Source of the DNA: Rhizobium rosettiformans
Lineage (GTDB): Bacteria > Pseudomonadota > Alphaproteobacteria > Rhizobiales > Rhizobiaceae
Assembly: GCF_016806065.1 (NCBI RefSeq)
Contig: NZ_CP032405.1
Span: 3,996,001 to 4,060,000 of the forward strand
Direction of reading: 5' to 3'
Length of the DNA: 64,000 nt
In this document: positions 1 to 8,754 of the stretch, one piece after another
Layout of the letters: every line of letters begins with the position of its first letter
Numbering within the stretch: position 1 is the first letter of the stretch
Translations under genes and position numbers: made by a program
The notes under the pieces: generated by a model
What the model was told of the DNA's origin: nothing
What the model saw: the letters and a program-made list of their open reading frames with translations, nothing else
Database searches by the model: none

Positions 1-1
1 C

Positions 2-199
2 GCCCGCGAGCACATCGTCCATGGCGGCACGGTCACCGACAGCCGCGTCCGCGCACTTCTGCCCGAAGAGATCCTCGCGGACGAAATCATTTATCCCGAC
101 GAAGCAAAGCTGACACCGCTGGAGTTCGGATTGGCCGTCGCAATGACGGACCCGACCCGCGCCGAGATCATGAACCGCTTTCGTGCCGCCCGCGGCTGA
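2..199 (+). CDS. C-terminal end of a probable polyamine ABC-transporter substrate-binding protein (partial)
   Basis: An open frame runs from the window edge to a TGA at 197-199 and gives the last 65 residues of a protein that begins outside the window. The tail resembles the C-terminus of PotD/PotF-type periplasmic putrescine/spermidine-binding proteins: a conserved 'NxxVRxLLPxE' style stretch, then 'IYPDEAKLTPLEF' and a closing basic helix. This assignment rests on the pattern of a short fragment only. It reads in the same direction as the phosphatase gene that follows 75 bases later. Alternative: another solute-binding protein. Confidence 0.45.
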   Translation, partial: AREHIVHGGTVTDSRVRALLPEEILADEIIYPDEAKLTPLEFGLAVAMTDPTRAEIMNRFRAARG

Positions 200-274
200 C
201 GCCGCTCTTCCCGCGTGATAGGCAAGGCACGTGCCCGGGAGGCTCCGGCACGATCGATCAAGCACGGGATTGCC

Positions 275-1144
275 ATGCCGCAGATTTCCATCATCGACAC
301 CATTTCAGACCCCGGCAAAGACACGAGACCAAACGAGGATCGCCTCGGCTACAACAGCCACGCCGCTTTCGTCATCGACGGCGCAACCGGCCTTGGCGAC
401 CGCCAGTTCATGGATGGCTTCGGCTCGGACGCCGCCTGGATCGCGGAATTCGCAGCGCTGCGTTTTGCCGAGCGGCTCGACAGCAGTTCAGATCCCAAGG
501 CGGTGCTGAGAGCCGTGTCCGAAGAGGGGCGCGACGCCTTCCTGGCGACGGCGGGCGAACAGCCGCGCTACACTTGGCCGCTCTGCAGCCTGACTGCCCT
601 GCAGGCAACGTCATCAGGTTTCCGCTGGTTCGGCCTTGGCGACAGCTGCATGTATATCATGCATGACGACGGCCAGTCCGACTTCGTCATCCCGATCCCC
701 GGTGCCTATGAATGGGAGCAACACCGGGCGGCAGAGCACATCGCCCGCGTCGGCGGCATCGGCGCGGCAGGTGTCGCCAATGACGACCCGCAGACGCTGG
801 AAGATCTGCGTCGTGGCCGGGCATTGCAGAACACATCAGGTGGCTCGACCTGGACCTTCGGCATCGTCCCCGAAGCCGCCGATTACCTCGCCATGGTGGA
901 TGTCCCCGTCTACGGCGGCGGCGCCACAGCCCTCCTCTGCTCCGACGGCCTCGCCGATCTGGTCGCGCTCTACAAGCTCTACACCCCCGCCACGCTGATC
1001 CAGCACGCTGCGACGACGGGGCTGAAGTCACTGGTCTCAGAGCTTCGCCACATGGAGCGGGAGGTCGATCCGGATGGCTTGAAATATCCGCGCTACAAGC
1101 AGAGCGACGACACGACGGCGATCCTGCTGAGGCTGGAGGCGTGA
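275..1144 (+). CDS. PP2C-like serine/threonine protein phosphatase family protein
   Basis: This 289-residue protein carries PPM/PP2C landmarks in order: 'TRPNEDRLGY' and 'VIDGATGLG' near the N-terminus (metal-binding aspartates), 'LCSDGLADL' near residue 225, and 'QSDDTTAILL' at the C-terminus, where the last metal-binding Asp lies. Such enzymes remove phosphate from Ser/Thr in a metal-dependent way. A longer reading with an upstream ATG at 215 is possible, but that extra stretch is low-complexity and the fold starts at MPQISIID, so ATG 275 is chosen. There is no signal peptide, so it is probably cytosolic. The neighbours do not reveal its target. Confidence 0.75.
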   Translation: MPQISIIDTISDPGKDTRPNEDRLGYNSHAAFVIDGATGLGDRQFMDGFGSDAAWIAEFAALRFAERLDSSSDPKAVLRAVSEEGRDAFLATAGEQPRYTWPLCSLTALQATSSGFRWFGLGDSCMYIMHDDGQSDFVIPIPGAYEWEQHRAAEHIARVGGIGAAGVANDDPQTLEDLRRGRALQNTSGGSTWTFGIVPEAADYLAMVDVPVYGGGATALLCSDGLADLVALYKLYTPATLIQHAATTGLKSLVSELRHMEREVDPDGLKYPRYKQSDDTTAILLRLEA

Positions 1145-1232
1145 AGGCAATTAGGAATCTGCCTCAATAGCTTACTAGCGAATTCAGAATCGATTTGTGA
1201 GCGGCCTAATGGAAAGGTGGAACGCCCAGTTG

Positions 1233-1354
1233 GGCCCCTCATCCGCCCTTCGGGCACCTTCTCCCCGCAAGCGGGGAGAAGGCCGTGTGGCTGGCGTTTT
1301 GCCGCCTTCTCCCCGTTCACGGGGAGAAGGTCCCGGCAGGGGGATGAGGGGCAA
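1233..1354. repeat. Rhizobial-type intergenic mosaic palindromic repeat (RIME-like)
   Basis: The gap between the phosphatase gene and the metH stop holds two strong hairpins. The first is CCTTCTCCCCGC / GCGGGGAGAAGG at 1257-1282, the second CCTTCTCCCCG / CGGGGAGAAGG at 1305-1330. They are bracketed by an outer inverted repeat, gcccctcatc (from 1234) and gatgaggggc. This double-hairpin layout with 'TTCTCCCC' arms is typical of dispersed intergenic repeats in Rhizobium and Agrobacterium genomes. It lies where two genes converge and may also act in transcription termination or mRNA stability. Confidence 0.75.
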
Positions 1355-1369
1355 TTGCCCGCCAGCCGA

Positions 1370-4300
1370 TTACTCCGCGGCCACCGCCTTCGGCACATAA
1401 TTCAACACCGGCCCAAGCCAACGTTCCACTTCGCGCACATCCATAGCCTTGCGCGCCGCATAGTCCTCGACCTGGTCACGCTCGACCTTGGCGACGCCGA
1501 AGTAATAGCTGTCGGGATGGCCGATATAGAGACCGGAGACGGACGAGCCCGGCCACATGGCATAGCTCTCCGTCAGCGTCACACCGGTCGCCTTGGTCGC
1601 GTCGAGCAGCGAGAACAGCGTCACCTTTTCCGTATGGTCGGGCTGCGCCGGATAGCCAGGCGCCGGCCGGATGCCGGCATAGGTTTCCGAGATCAGCTCC
1701 TCGGGCGTTAGGGCCTCATCCGAAGCATAGCCCCAGAACTCCTTGCGTACCTGTTCATGCATGCGCTCGGCAAAGGCCTCGGCGAAACGGTCAGCCAAAG
1801 CCTTCACCAGGATCGAAGAGTAATCGTCATTCGCCCGCTCGAAGCGTTCGGCGATCGCCACCTCTTCGATACCGGCCGTCACAACGAACCCGCCGACATA
1901 ATCCGGAAGGCCCGTCTCCAGAGGTGCTACGAAATCCGACAAGGCGACATTCGCCCGTCCCTCGCGCTTGGCGATCTGCTGACGCAGCGTGAAGAAGGTT
2001 GCGAGTTCCTCCTTCCGGCTGTCATCCTTGAACAGCCGGATGTCATCACCCACAGCATTGGCCGGCCAGAAGCCGATGACTGCACGCGGCCGGAACCAGT
2101 TCTCCTCGATGATCTTCTTGAGCATCGCCTGCGCATCGGCAAACAGCTGTCGCGCCGCCTCGCCCTGCTTCTCGTCTTCCAGGATCGCCGGATAGCGACC
2201 CTTCAGCTCCCAGGTCTGGAAGAAGGGCGTCCAGTCGATATAGCGGGCAAGCTCGGCAAGATCATAGGTCTCGAACACCTTGGTGCCGGTAAAGCTCGGC
2301 TTCGTCGGTTTGTAGGCGCTCCAGTCGACTTTGACCGCATTCTCCCGGGCCGACGCCAGCGGCTGACGCTGCTTTTCGGCTTCCGCCCGCGCATGGGCCT
2401 CTGCCACCTTGGCATATTCGCCCTTGATGCCCTCGACATAGGTCTCGTTGCCATCTTCGGCCAGCAATGCGGAAACGACGCCGACGGCACGGCTGGCATC
2501 GGTCACATAGATCGCCTGCCCCGCCTTGTATTGCGGATGGATCTTGACGGCCGTGTGTACCCGGCTCGTTGTCGCCCCGCCGATCAGGAGTGGTATGCTA
2601 AAGCCCTGTCGCTGCATTTCGGAGGCCACATGCACCATCTCGTCCAGCGACGGCGTGATCAGGCCGGAGAGCCCGATGACATCGACATTCTCTGCTTTCG
2701 CCACTTCGAGGATCTTGGTGGCCGGCACCATGACGCCGAGATCGATGATCTCGTAATTGTTGCAGGCAAGCACGACACCGACGATGTTCTTGCCGATGTC
2801 GTGCACATCGCCCTTCACCGTCGCCATCAGTACCTTGCCGGCTGCCTGGCGATCGCCGGTACCGCCATTCAGCCGCTTCTCTTCTTCCATGTAAGGAAGA
2901 AGCACGGCCACCGCCTGCTTCATCACGCGGGCCGATTTCACCACCTGCGGCAGGAACATCTTGCCGGCGCCGAAGAGGTCGCCGACGACATTCATGCCCG
3001 CCATCAGCGGCCCTTCGATGACGTGAAGCGGACGGTCGGCCTTTTGGCGCGCCTCTTCCGTATCGATATCGATGAACTCGGTGATGCCGTTGACCAGCGC
3101 ATGCTCCAGCCGCTTTTCGACCGGCCATTCGCGCCACGTCATGTCCTGCGTGCGGGTCTTCGCCTCGCCAGTGCCACGATAGCGCTCAGCAATCTCCAGC
3201 AGCAGCTCGGTGCCGTCGCGGCGCCGGTTCAGCACGACGTCTTCGCAGGCCTCGCGCAGGTCAGGATCGATGCTTTCATAGACCGCCAGCTGGCCGGCAT
3301 TGACGATGCCCATATCCATGCCCGCCTGGATGGCGTGATAAAGGAAAACCGCATGCATGGCCTCCCGCACCGGCTCATTGCCACGGAAGGAGAATGAGAG
3401 GTTCGAAACACCGCCCGAGATATGCACCAGCGGCATTTCCTGCCGGATCGTCCGCGTCGCCTCGATGAAGTCGACACCGTAATTGTCGTGCTCCTCGATG
3501 CCGGTCGCGACCGCAAAGACGTTCGGATCGAAGATGATGTCTTCGGGCGCAAAGCCCGCCTCTTCCGTCAGGATGCGATAAGCGCGGCGGCAGATCTCGA
3601 CCTTTCGCTCATAGGTATCGGCCTGGCCCTTCTCGTCGAAGGCCATGACGACGACGGCAGCACCATACTTGCGGATGAGCTTCGCCTGGGCGACGAAATT
3701 CTCCTCGCCCTCCTTGAGCGAGATGGAATTCACCACCGCTTTGCCCTGCACGCATTTGAGGCCCGCTTCGATGATCGGGAACTTCGACGAGTCGATCATC
3801 ACGGGCACGCGGGCGATGTCGGGCTCGGCGGCGATCAGGTTCAGGAATTCGACCATGGCCTTCTCGGAATCGATGAGGCCCTCGTCCATGTTGATGTCGA
3901 TGATCTGCGCGCCGTTCTCCACCTGGTCGCGCGCAACGACAAGCGCTGCGGAATAGTCGCCAGCGGTGATCAGCTTGCGGAACTTGGCCGAGCCCGTGAC
4001 ATTGGTGCGCTCGCCAACATTGACGAAGGGAATGTCCTTGGTGAGCTCAAAGGGCTCGAGGCCGGAGAGGGACATGAACGGGCGGTGTTCGGCGGGCAGC
4101 CGCGGCGCCCTGCCCTTCACGGCCTCGGCAATGGCCGCGATATGCGCGGGCGTCGAGCCGCAGCAACCGCCAACGACATTGACGATACCCTCTTCGGCAA
4201 AACCGGCAACGAGCTCCGCCATCTCCTCCGGGCTCTGGTCATACTGGCCGAATTCATTCGGCAACCCGGCATTCGGATAAGCGGAAATGAATGTGTCGGC

Positions 4301-5131
4301 GACACCCGACAGCTCCTGCAAATGCGGGCGCATGGCGTCTGCCCCGAGCGCGCAGTTCAAACCGACGGCAAACGGCTTCGCATGGCGGATCGAGTTCCAG
4401 AAGGCCGTCGGCGTCTGGCCGGACAGCGTGCGGCCCGAAAGGTCTGTGATCGTTCCCGAAATCATCACCGGCAGGCGAATGCCCTTGGCAAGGAAACGCT
4501 CCTCACAGGCAAAGATCGCCGCCTTGGCATTCAGCGTATCGAAGATCGTCTCGATCAGGATGAGATCGGCACCGCCGTCGATCAACCCGTCGATCTGCTC
4601 GCCATAGGCGGCGCGCAAGTCATCGAAGGAAACAGCGCGGTACCCCGGATTGTTGACGTCAGGCGAAATCGACGCCGTGCGGTTTGTCGGCCCGATGGCA
4701 CCGGCGACGAAACGTCGCTTGCCGTCCTCGCGTTCGGCCCGGAAGGCCGCCCGGCGCACGAGTTCGGCGCCATGGCGATTGAGGTCATAGACCGCCCCTT
4801 CCATCTCGTAATCGGCTTGCGCAATGCGTGTCGACGAAAAGGTGTTGGTCTCGAGAATGTCGGCCCCCGCCATCGCATAGCGGAAATGGATGTCCTCGAT
4901 GGCATCAGGCTGCGTCAGGATCAGCAGGTCGTTATTGCCCTGCTGGTGACAGGCGCAGCCAAGGAAACGTTCGCCGCGAAAATCGTCTTCCGTCAGGCCG
5001 AGGCCTTGGATTTCCGTACCCATGGCGCCATCGAGGATCAGGATGCGTTCGCGCGCCGCCTCTTGCAGCGCCTTCAGGATCTCCGCCCCGTCACGGTTTG
5101 CGCCCTCGCGGCCGAACAGTTGATCGAGCAT
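1370..5131 (-). CDS. metH: Cobalamin-dependent methionine synthase MetH
   Basis: This 1253-residue protein has the full four-module MetH architecture. An N-terminal homocysteine S-methyltransferase domain carries zinc-ligand cysteines in 'GLNCALG' and '[10 protein letters not shown]' (about 260-325). It is followed by a pterin-binding domain with '[11 protein letters not shown]' (about 370), the cap and B12-binding domain with the cobalt-ligand motif 'DVHDIGKN' (about 775) and '[13 protein letters not shown]', and the C-terminal AdoMet reactivation domain with '[12 protein letters not shown]' (about 1180). The enzyme transfers a methyl group from 5-methyltetrahydrofolate to homocysteine via cobalamin. 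Its length matches the family. A perfect 20-bp palindrome lies 40 bases before the start codon and is probably its operator. Confidence 0.98.
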   Translation of the reverse strand: MLDQLFGREGANRDGAEILKALQEAARERILILDGAMGTEIQGLGLTEDDFRGERFLGCACHQQGNNDLLILTQPDAIEDIHFRYAMAGADILETNTFSSTRIAQADYEMEGAVYDLNRHGAELVRRAAFRAEREDGKRRFVAGAIGPTNRTASISPDVNNPGYRAVSFDDLRAAYGEQIDGLIDGGADLILIETIFDTLNAKAAIFACEERFLAKGIRLPVMISGTITDLSGRTLSGQTPTAFWNSIRHAKPFAVGLNCALGADAMRPHLQELSGVADTFISAYPNAGLPNEFGQYDQSPEEMAELVAGFAEEGIVNVVGGCCGSTPAHIAAIAEAVKGRAPRLPAEHRPFMSLSGLEPFELTKDIPFVNVGERTNVTGSAKFRKLITAGDYSAALVVARDQVENGAQIIDINMDEGLIDSEKAMVEFLNLIAAEPDIARVPVMIDSSKFPIIEAGLKCVQGKAVVNSISLKEGEENFVAQAKLIRKYGAAVVVMAFDEKGQADTYERKVEICRRAYRILTEEAGFAPEDIIFDPNVFAVATGIEEHDNYGVDFIEATRTIRQEMPLVHISGGVSNLSFSFRGNEPVREAMHAVFLYHAIQAGMDMGIVNAGQLAVYESIDPDLREACEDVVLNRRRDGTELLLEIAERYRGTGEAKTRTQDMTWREWPVEKRLEHALVNGITEFIDIDTEEARQKADRPLHVIEGPLMAGMNVVGDLFGAGKMFLPQVVKSARVMKQAVAVLLPYMEEEKRLNGGTGDRQAAGKVLMATVKGDVHDIGKNIVGVVLACNNYEIIDLGVMVPATKILEVAKAENVDVIGLSGLITPSLDEMVHVASEMQRQGFSIPLLIGGATTSRVHTAVKIHPQYKAGQAIYVTDASRAVGVVSALLAEDGNETYVEGIKGEYAKVAEAHARAEAEKQRQPLASARENAVKVDWSAYKPTKPSFTGTKVFETYDLAELARYIDWTPFFQTWELKGRYPAILEDEKQGEAARQLFADAQAMLKKIIEENWFRPRAVIGFWPANAVGDDIRLFKDDSRKEELATFFTLRQQIAKREGRANVALSDFVAPLETGLPDYVGGFVVTAGIEEVAIAERFERANDDYSSILVKALADRFAEAFAERMHEQVRKEFWGYASDEALTPEELISETYAGIRPAPGYPAQPDHTEKVTLFSLLDATKATGVTLTESYAMWPGSSVSGLYIGHPDSYYFGVAKVERDQVEDYAARKAMDVREVERWLGPVLNYVPKAVAAE

Positions 5132-5170
5132 CTGCGAACTCTCCTATTGCGTATGCGACACGCCCAAATC

Positions 5171-5190
5171 ACATAAAGATATCTTTATGT
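5171..5190. promoter_or_regulatory. Perfect 20-bp palindrome between metH and the epimerase gene
   Basis: ACATAAAGAT followed by ATCTTTATGT forms an exact 20-bp inverted repeat. It lies 40 bases upstream of the metH ATG and about 100 bases upstream of the divergent epimerase gene. An AT-rich perfect dyad in front of a methionine-cycle gene fits the operator of a homodimeric repressor. ArsR-family regulators of the S-adenosylhomocysteine/methionine cycle (SahR-type) are my best guess, from memory of similar AT-rich motifs. The palindrome is observed; the regulator is inferred. Confidence 0.7.
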
Positions 5191-5288
5191 CAACATTTGA
5201 TCCATCTGTGCGTGACAAAGGTCAGGCGGTGGAAGCGACGTCGGCGATCGGCTATAGAAACGGCTACGATGCGTCCAGGGAGGAAGAA

Positions 5289-6545
5289 ATGTCGGAAAAT
5301 CAATCACAGCCGCTGCCATCCACCCCCTGGAGCGCCCGCCCCTATCATCGCAAATGGCTGCTGGCACGCGCCGACGAACTCTTCGATTTCTTCTCCGGCC
5401 CGGCCATCAACCCGAAGGGCGGCTTCTACGACCTGTCGCGCGATGGCAAGCCGCTGTCGACCGACAACCCCGCGCGTGGCATCCATGCCAGCGCCCGCAT
5501 GGTGCATTGCTACGCCATCGGCCACCTGCTCGGCCGGCCAGGTTCTGCCGACATCGTCGATCACGGCATGCGTTATCTCTGGGATCGCCACCGCGATGAG
5601 AAGAACGGCGGTTATTTCTGGCAGGCTGATAACACAGGTCCTGCCGACGACTCGAAACAGGGCTACGGCCACGCCTTCGTCCTGCTCGCGGCCTCCTCGG
5701 CCAAATGCGCCGGCCACCCGCTCGCCGACGCCATGCTCGCCGATATCACCGAGGTGATCGAGCAAAAATTCTGGGAAGAAGAGCACGGCGCAATCGCCGA
5801 GGAATTCTCCGCCGACTGGCAGCCGGTCCCAGGCTATCGCGGCCAGAACTCCAACATGCACCTGACCGAAAGCCTGATGGCCGCTTATGAGGCGACCGGC
5901 GAACGGCACTATCTCACAAAGGCCGAGCGCATCGCCGACCTGATCATCAACCGCCGCGCCCGCGAGGAAGCCTTCCGCGTCGCCGAGCATTTCGATGAAA
6001 ACTGGGTGGTCGACCGCAAATACTATCACCCGAACGAAATGTTCCGCCCGGCCGGCACCACACCGGGCCACTGGCTGGAATGGGCAAGGCTTCTCTTGCA
6101 GCTCTGGGTGCTCGGCGGCAAGCGCCAGGCCTGGATGCCGGATGCGGCACGCGGCCTCTTCTTCCAGTCCATGGCGCTCGGCTGGGACAAAGAGAAGGGC
6201 GGCTTCTTCTACACGCTCGACTGGGAAAACGCCCCCGACAAGCGCGCCAAACTCTGGTGGCCGCTTTGCGAGGGTGCCGCTGCCGCGCATTTTCTCAGCC
6301 AGCACCAGGAAAGCGACTTCCACGAAGAGAGCTACCGCAAGATCTGGAACTACATCGCGAACAACAATCTCGACCGCGAGTTCGGCGGCTGGCACGAGGA
6401 ACTGACCGAAGACGGCATCCCGTCCAACATCCTCTTCCCCGGCAAGGGCGACATCTACCACGCGCTTCAGGCCTGCCTGATCCCGCTCTTCCCGGCAGAC
6501 GGAAGCCTGACGAAGATGATCGCCGAGCATCCGCTCGACGTTTGA
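5289..6545 (+). CDS. AGE-family (N-acylglucosamine 2-epimerase / mannose isomerase-like) protein
   Basis: This 418-residue protein has features of the (alpha/alpha)6-barrel AGE superfamily: 'GGFYDLSRDGKP', 'ARMVHCYAIGHLLG', 'GYGHAFVLLAASSA', 'NSNMHLTESLMAAYEAT', 'PGHWLEWARLLLQL' and 'KLWWPLCEGAAAAHFL', including the conserved His residues expected at the active site. Family members interconvert aldoses and ketoses or epimerise C2 of hexoses; the exact sugar cannot be told from sequence. The ATG at 5289 is chosen because AGGGAGGAAG precedes it directly. Upstream in-frame codons from 5187 would start inside the palindromic operator. A clear terminator follows. Confidence 0.88.
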   Translation: MSENQSQPLPSTPWSARPYHRKWLLARADELFDFFSGPAINPKGGFYDLSRDGKPLSTDNPARGIHASARMVHCYAIGHLLGRPGSADIVDHGMRYLWDRHRDEKNGGYFWQADNTGPADDSKQGYGHAFVLLAASSAKCAGHPLADAMLADITEVIEQKFWEEEHGAIAEEFSADWQPVPGYRGQNSNMHLTESLMAAYEATGERHYLTKAERIADLIINRRAREEAFRVAEHFDENWVVDRKYYHPNEMFRPAGTTPGHWLEWARLLLQLWVLGGKRQAWMPDAARGLFFQSMALGWDKEKGGFFYTLDWENAPDKRAKLWWPLCEGAAAAHFLSQHQESDFHEESYRKIWNYIANNNLDREFGGWHEELTEDGIPSNILFPGKGDIYHALQACLIPLFPADGSLTKMIAEHPLDV

Positions 6546-6570
6546 ACGTCGTCGAGATAACTGAACACAA

Positions 6571-6594
6571 AAAGGGCCGGAAAACCGGCCCTTT
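6571..6594. terminator. Rho-independent terminator shared by the epimerase and SIMPL genes
   Basis: The stem AAAGGGCCGG / CCGGCCCTTT with an AAAA loop has A/T runs on both sides. It lies between convergent genes and can work in both directions. Confidence 0.9.
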
Positions 6595-6619
6595 CTCATA
6601 CTCGCAACGGTGGGCGCGC

Positions 6620-7363
6620 TTACTGTTCGATGGCGTAGGTGATGTTGACGGTCACCGAATAGCGGTTTTCGCCGGATGCGATCGGCACCGACTCGTCCGC
6701 CATCTTTGCCATCGGCGCTGCGGCATACATTTGCGGCATCGGCCGGGCGAAGTTTTCCGAGATCTCGACGATACGACCGATCCTCACGCCGGCGGCCTCC
6801 GTCAGCGTCTTTGCCTTGGCGGCAGCCTTCTCGACCGCCTGCTTGCGCGCAGCTTCGATAGCCGTCTCCGGATCGTCATTGGTGAACGTGATGCCACCGC
6901 CCTGGTTGACGCCGAGCGTCACCGACCGATCGATGATCTCACCCAGCTTGGCAAGGTCGCGAACCCGAACGGTCAAGCCGTTGCTGACCGTGTAGCCGAC
7001 GATCACAGGCGCCTCATAGGTGCCATCGGTTCTGTTTTCCTGCTTGTATTTCGGCTGGATCGAAAAATCCGTGGTCTGCACGTCCTTCTCGGCGATGCCC
7101 TGCTCCTTGAGGGCGGCAAGCACTTCACGCATGGCGGCACTGTTGGCCGACAGCGCCTCGCCAGCAGTCTCTGCATCGCGAACGACGGAGAGCGAAATGA
7201 CCGCCATATCGGGCGCGATCGCCGCCTCCCCCTCGCCCGAGACCATGATCGTCGCTTCGCGAAGCTGGCCTTCAGCCGCCACGGCTTGCGCAACAAAACC
7301 GGTCGAGAGAACCGAACCCGACAGAGCCGTGGCCATGACGAGCGCGCGTGTAATTTTCAGCAT
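6620..7363 (-). CDS. SIMPL-domain (DUF541) secreted protein
   Basis: This 247-residue protein starts with a signal peptide (Lys/Arg, then a hydrophobic stretch, ending near 'AQAVAAEG'). The body is a SIMPL/DUF541 domain: 'GEGEAAIAPDMAVISLSV', 'DVQTTDFSIQPKY', 'GYTVSNGLTVRVRDL', and a C-terminal 'ENRYSVTVNITYAIE'. Such proteins (BP26/YggE type) are periplasmic, form ring-like oligomers and are linked to oxidative-stress tolerance. The start at MLKITRALVM fits the signal peptide better than the ATG 18 codons upstream. The role in this organism is inferred from the family. Confidence 0.88.
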   Translation of the reverse strand: MLKITRALVMATALSGSVLSTGFVAQAVAAEGQLREATIMVSGEGEAAIAPDMAVISLSVVRDAETAGEALSANSAAMREVLAALKEQGIAEKDVQTTDFSIQPKYKQENRTDGTYEAPVIVGYTVSNGLTVRVRDLAKLGEIIDRSVTLGVNQGGGITFTNDDPETAIEAARKQAVEKAAAKAKTLTEAAGVRIGRIVEISENFARPMPQMYAAAPMAKMADESVPIASGENRYSVTVNITYAIEQ

Positions 7364-7554
7364 GGAATATGTCCTTTGTCCCGCAATGCCGGCGGAGCTC
7401 TTCGTCTCACCCGGCACAATGCCCTTCCGGCATCTGTGATGACGCGTGATTGTGAAGCCAATGCGGCAGAGGCTTGTCGCATACCGGAAATTGCGTTAGA
7501 GCCCGTGACCGGTGCGGGGTGACCATAACCCGCCCGACGGCTTTGCGCCGGGCT

Positions 7555-7630
7555 GGGCCTGTAGCTCAATGGTTAGAGCCGGCGGCTCATAACCGCTTGG
7601 TTGGGGGTTCGAGTCCCTCCGGGCCCACCA
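7555..7630 (+). tRNA. tRNA-Ile(CAT), lysidine type, with encoded CCA
   Basis: The acceptor stem GGGCCTG pairs with CGGGCCC. The D arm is GCTC...GAGC, the anticodon arm GGCGG-CTCATAA-CCGCT carries anticodon CAT, and the T arm GGGGGTTCGAGTCCCTC ends in ACCA with CCA encoded. The combination TGGTTAGAGC...CTCATAACCGCTTGGT resembles E. coli ileX rather than initiator or elongator tRNA-Met, so I call it the AUA-decoding tRNA-Ile whose C34 is converted to lysidine. The satellite element inserted 36 bases downstream and left the tRNA intact. Confidence 0.9.
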
Positions 7631-7661
7631 AAAACCCATTGCCCCGTCCGGCTGCCTGAAT

Positions 7662-7666
7662 ATCGT
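7662..7666. repeat. 5-bp target-site duplication (ATCGT), left copy, element 1
   Basis: ATCGT directly precedes the TG terminus at 7667 and recurs directly after the CA terminus at 15261-15265. The pentamer fits the Mu target preference N-Y-S-R-N. Confidence 0.93.
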
Positions 7667-7672
7667 TGTAGC

Positions 7673-7712
7673 TTGACACGCAAATCCGGAAATTTGACAC
7701 GCAAATCCGGAA
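7673..7712 (+). repeat. Tandem transposase-binding-type repeats at end A of element 1
   Basis: Two copies of TTGACACGCAAATCCGGAA start at 7673 and 7694, a 21-bp period of about two helical turns, immediately inside the TG terminus. Near-identical copies occur at 15332 and 15353 in element 2. Spaced repeats at the very ends of a Mu-type element are the expected layout for MuA-binding sites. Confidence 0.85.
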
Positions 7713-7723
7713 AAACCATTTTT

Positions 7724-8020
7724 TCAATTTGTCTCTTCAGCCGCACGAATGACGGCTTCCCGGCGGAGACGCGTCCAGTAGCGATAGATAGCCTGTCGCG
7801 ACGGTGTCCGCGATCCGCCAAACTGTCTCCGAACCGTTTTTTCAATCTCTCGTACTGTCAGATGGCCGAGCTTCATGGAGATGAAGACTGCAACCTCTGG
7901 GTCCCGTTCAATGGTGCTTCGACGGGGCTTCGAAAGCTGTTTGAAGCTAATGCCGCTTTGCTCTAAATCGAGCCTTGCTTTCAGCAGCGCCTGGTAGTCT
8001 GTCAGAGGGATCGTCACCAA
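7724..8020 (-). CDS. Small helix-turn-helix-like protein of the satellite
   Basis: This 98-residue basic protein is not matched to a named family. The segment 'HLTVREIEKTVRRQFGGSRTPSRQAIYRYWTRLRRE' looks like a helix-turn-helix with a recognition helix near residues 72-88, so DNA binding is likely. It is the last gene of the leftward satellite operon, ending 57 bases from end A. The start is uncertain: TTG at 8020 or GTG at 8017, with a weak ribosome-binding site. The position next to the end suggests a role in replication, packaging or end-site control, but that is a guess. Confidence 0.6.
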   Translation of the reverse strand: MVTIPLTDYQALLKARLDLEQSGISFKQLSKPRRSTIERDPEVAVFISMKLGHLTVREIEKTVRRQFGGSRTPSRQAIYRYWTRLRREAVIRAAEETN

Positions 8021-8029
8021 TCCCGGATA

Positions 8030-8050
8030 GCCCGCTTTTTTGAAGCGGGC
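8030..8050. other. Intercistronic hairpin in the satellite
   Basis: GCCCGCTT pairs with AAGCGGGC around a TTTTG loop between the Mor-like gene and the last satellite gene. Read on the transcribed minus strand there is no following U tract, so it is more likely an mRNA-processing or attenuating hairpin than a full terminator. Confidence 0.55.
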
Positions 8051-8073
8051 AGCCCTTCGGACATTGGGCCGGG

Positions 8074-8484
8074 TTATGCGACATTCGAGGTGACCTTTGT
8101 AGGTCTGGGCATCCGGCTCACTAGCCCCTGATCCCTGAGCCGCTTCACGTGGCGTTCAACACCGGACTCGGTGATGCGCAGGAGCATCGCGATTTCGCGA
8201 TTCTTGAGCCCCTGCTCATAGTACCTCTGGACAAGAAACGAGCGCGCCAGAGGCATCTTGATGTAGCCTCCCGGCATCTCGCTGCCCAGCTTCCTGACGC
8301 TGTCCCGCGAAATCGCTTTGAGGAGTGTCAGGTTCTCGCGTTCGGCATTCGCCGGAATGTAGCAGCGGAGACCGCCGAAATGCACAAAGAGACTATGCGC
8401 CTCATCGTCTCCGATCAGGTCGCGGATTTGGTTAACGTTGAGCGATTCATGGAAATGGCCGTCGATATCGTCATCATGAAACAT
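8074..8484 (-). CDS. Mor-like transcription activator of the satellite
   Basis: This 136-residue protein shows the Mor/C arrangement: an acidic N-terminus, then 'HFGGLRCYIP' (the GG-x3-IP turn typical of Mor) near residue 50, and a C-terminal helix-turn-helix 'NREIAMLLRITESGVERHVKRL'. Mor-family dimers switch on middle or late promoters of Mu-like phages. The ATG at 8484 is chosen because CAGGAG lies seven bases before it; the longer frame lacks such a site. The prophage encodes a comparable protein at 46391-46786 with 'HGGTRVSIP', so both elements may control late genes in the same manner. Confidence 0.7.
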   Translation of the reverse strand: MFHDDDIDGHFHESLNVNQIRDLIGDDEAHSLFVHFGGLRCYIPANAERENLTLLKAISRDSVRKLGSEMPGGYIKMPLARSFLVQRYYEQGLKNREIAMLLRITESGVERHVKRLRDQGLVSRMPRPTKVTSNVA

Positions 8485-8628
8485 GATCGCTCCTGGAAAT
8501 TTTGCCCCGGCAGTGAGGAAAGCGGCGGACTCACTGCCGGGGCTTAGACGTCGCACCACACGAGGAAATGGCGCGACGATCTGGCTAGTTCACGCTGCGG
8601 TCTGACATGGCTCTTCCATCTAAAGGGT

Positions 8629-8659
8629 GCGTCCAGGCGGCTGACGGTCGCCTGGACGC
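8629..8659. terminator. Perfect 11-bp stem after the satellite capsid gene
   Basis: GCGTCCAGGCG pairs exactly with CGCCTGGACGC around a 9-base loop. It lies between the capsid stop (8755) and the Mor-like gene. On the minus strand a short, imperfect T-rich stretch follows, so termination or partial read-through is plausible. Confidence 0.55.
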
Positions 8660-8754
8660 TTGAGGACGTTGGACCCATGGATATCGCCCAACGCATGCTT
8701 GCCGGGAAACCACTCCGGCGATCAGTGCCCGCCAGCAGGGAACGGGCACCGAAT

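Noticed and set aside
1757..5176. Long rightward frames opposite metH
   Set aside because: They mirror the codon bias of metH on the other strand and lack domains or start signals.
7630..7660. Left end of element 1 at TG 7640 or TG 7653
   Set aside because: Only TG at 7667 aligns with the other end A (TGTAGC) and has a matching duplication (ATCGT) at the other side.
7555..7720. tRNA-Ile as attachment site of a tyrosine-recombinase island
   Set aside because: The 3' end of the tRNA is not duplicated at 15-16.5 kb or at 60 kb, and the elements have Mu-type TG/CA ends with 5-bp duplications. The tyrosine recombinase lies inside element 2.
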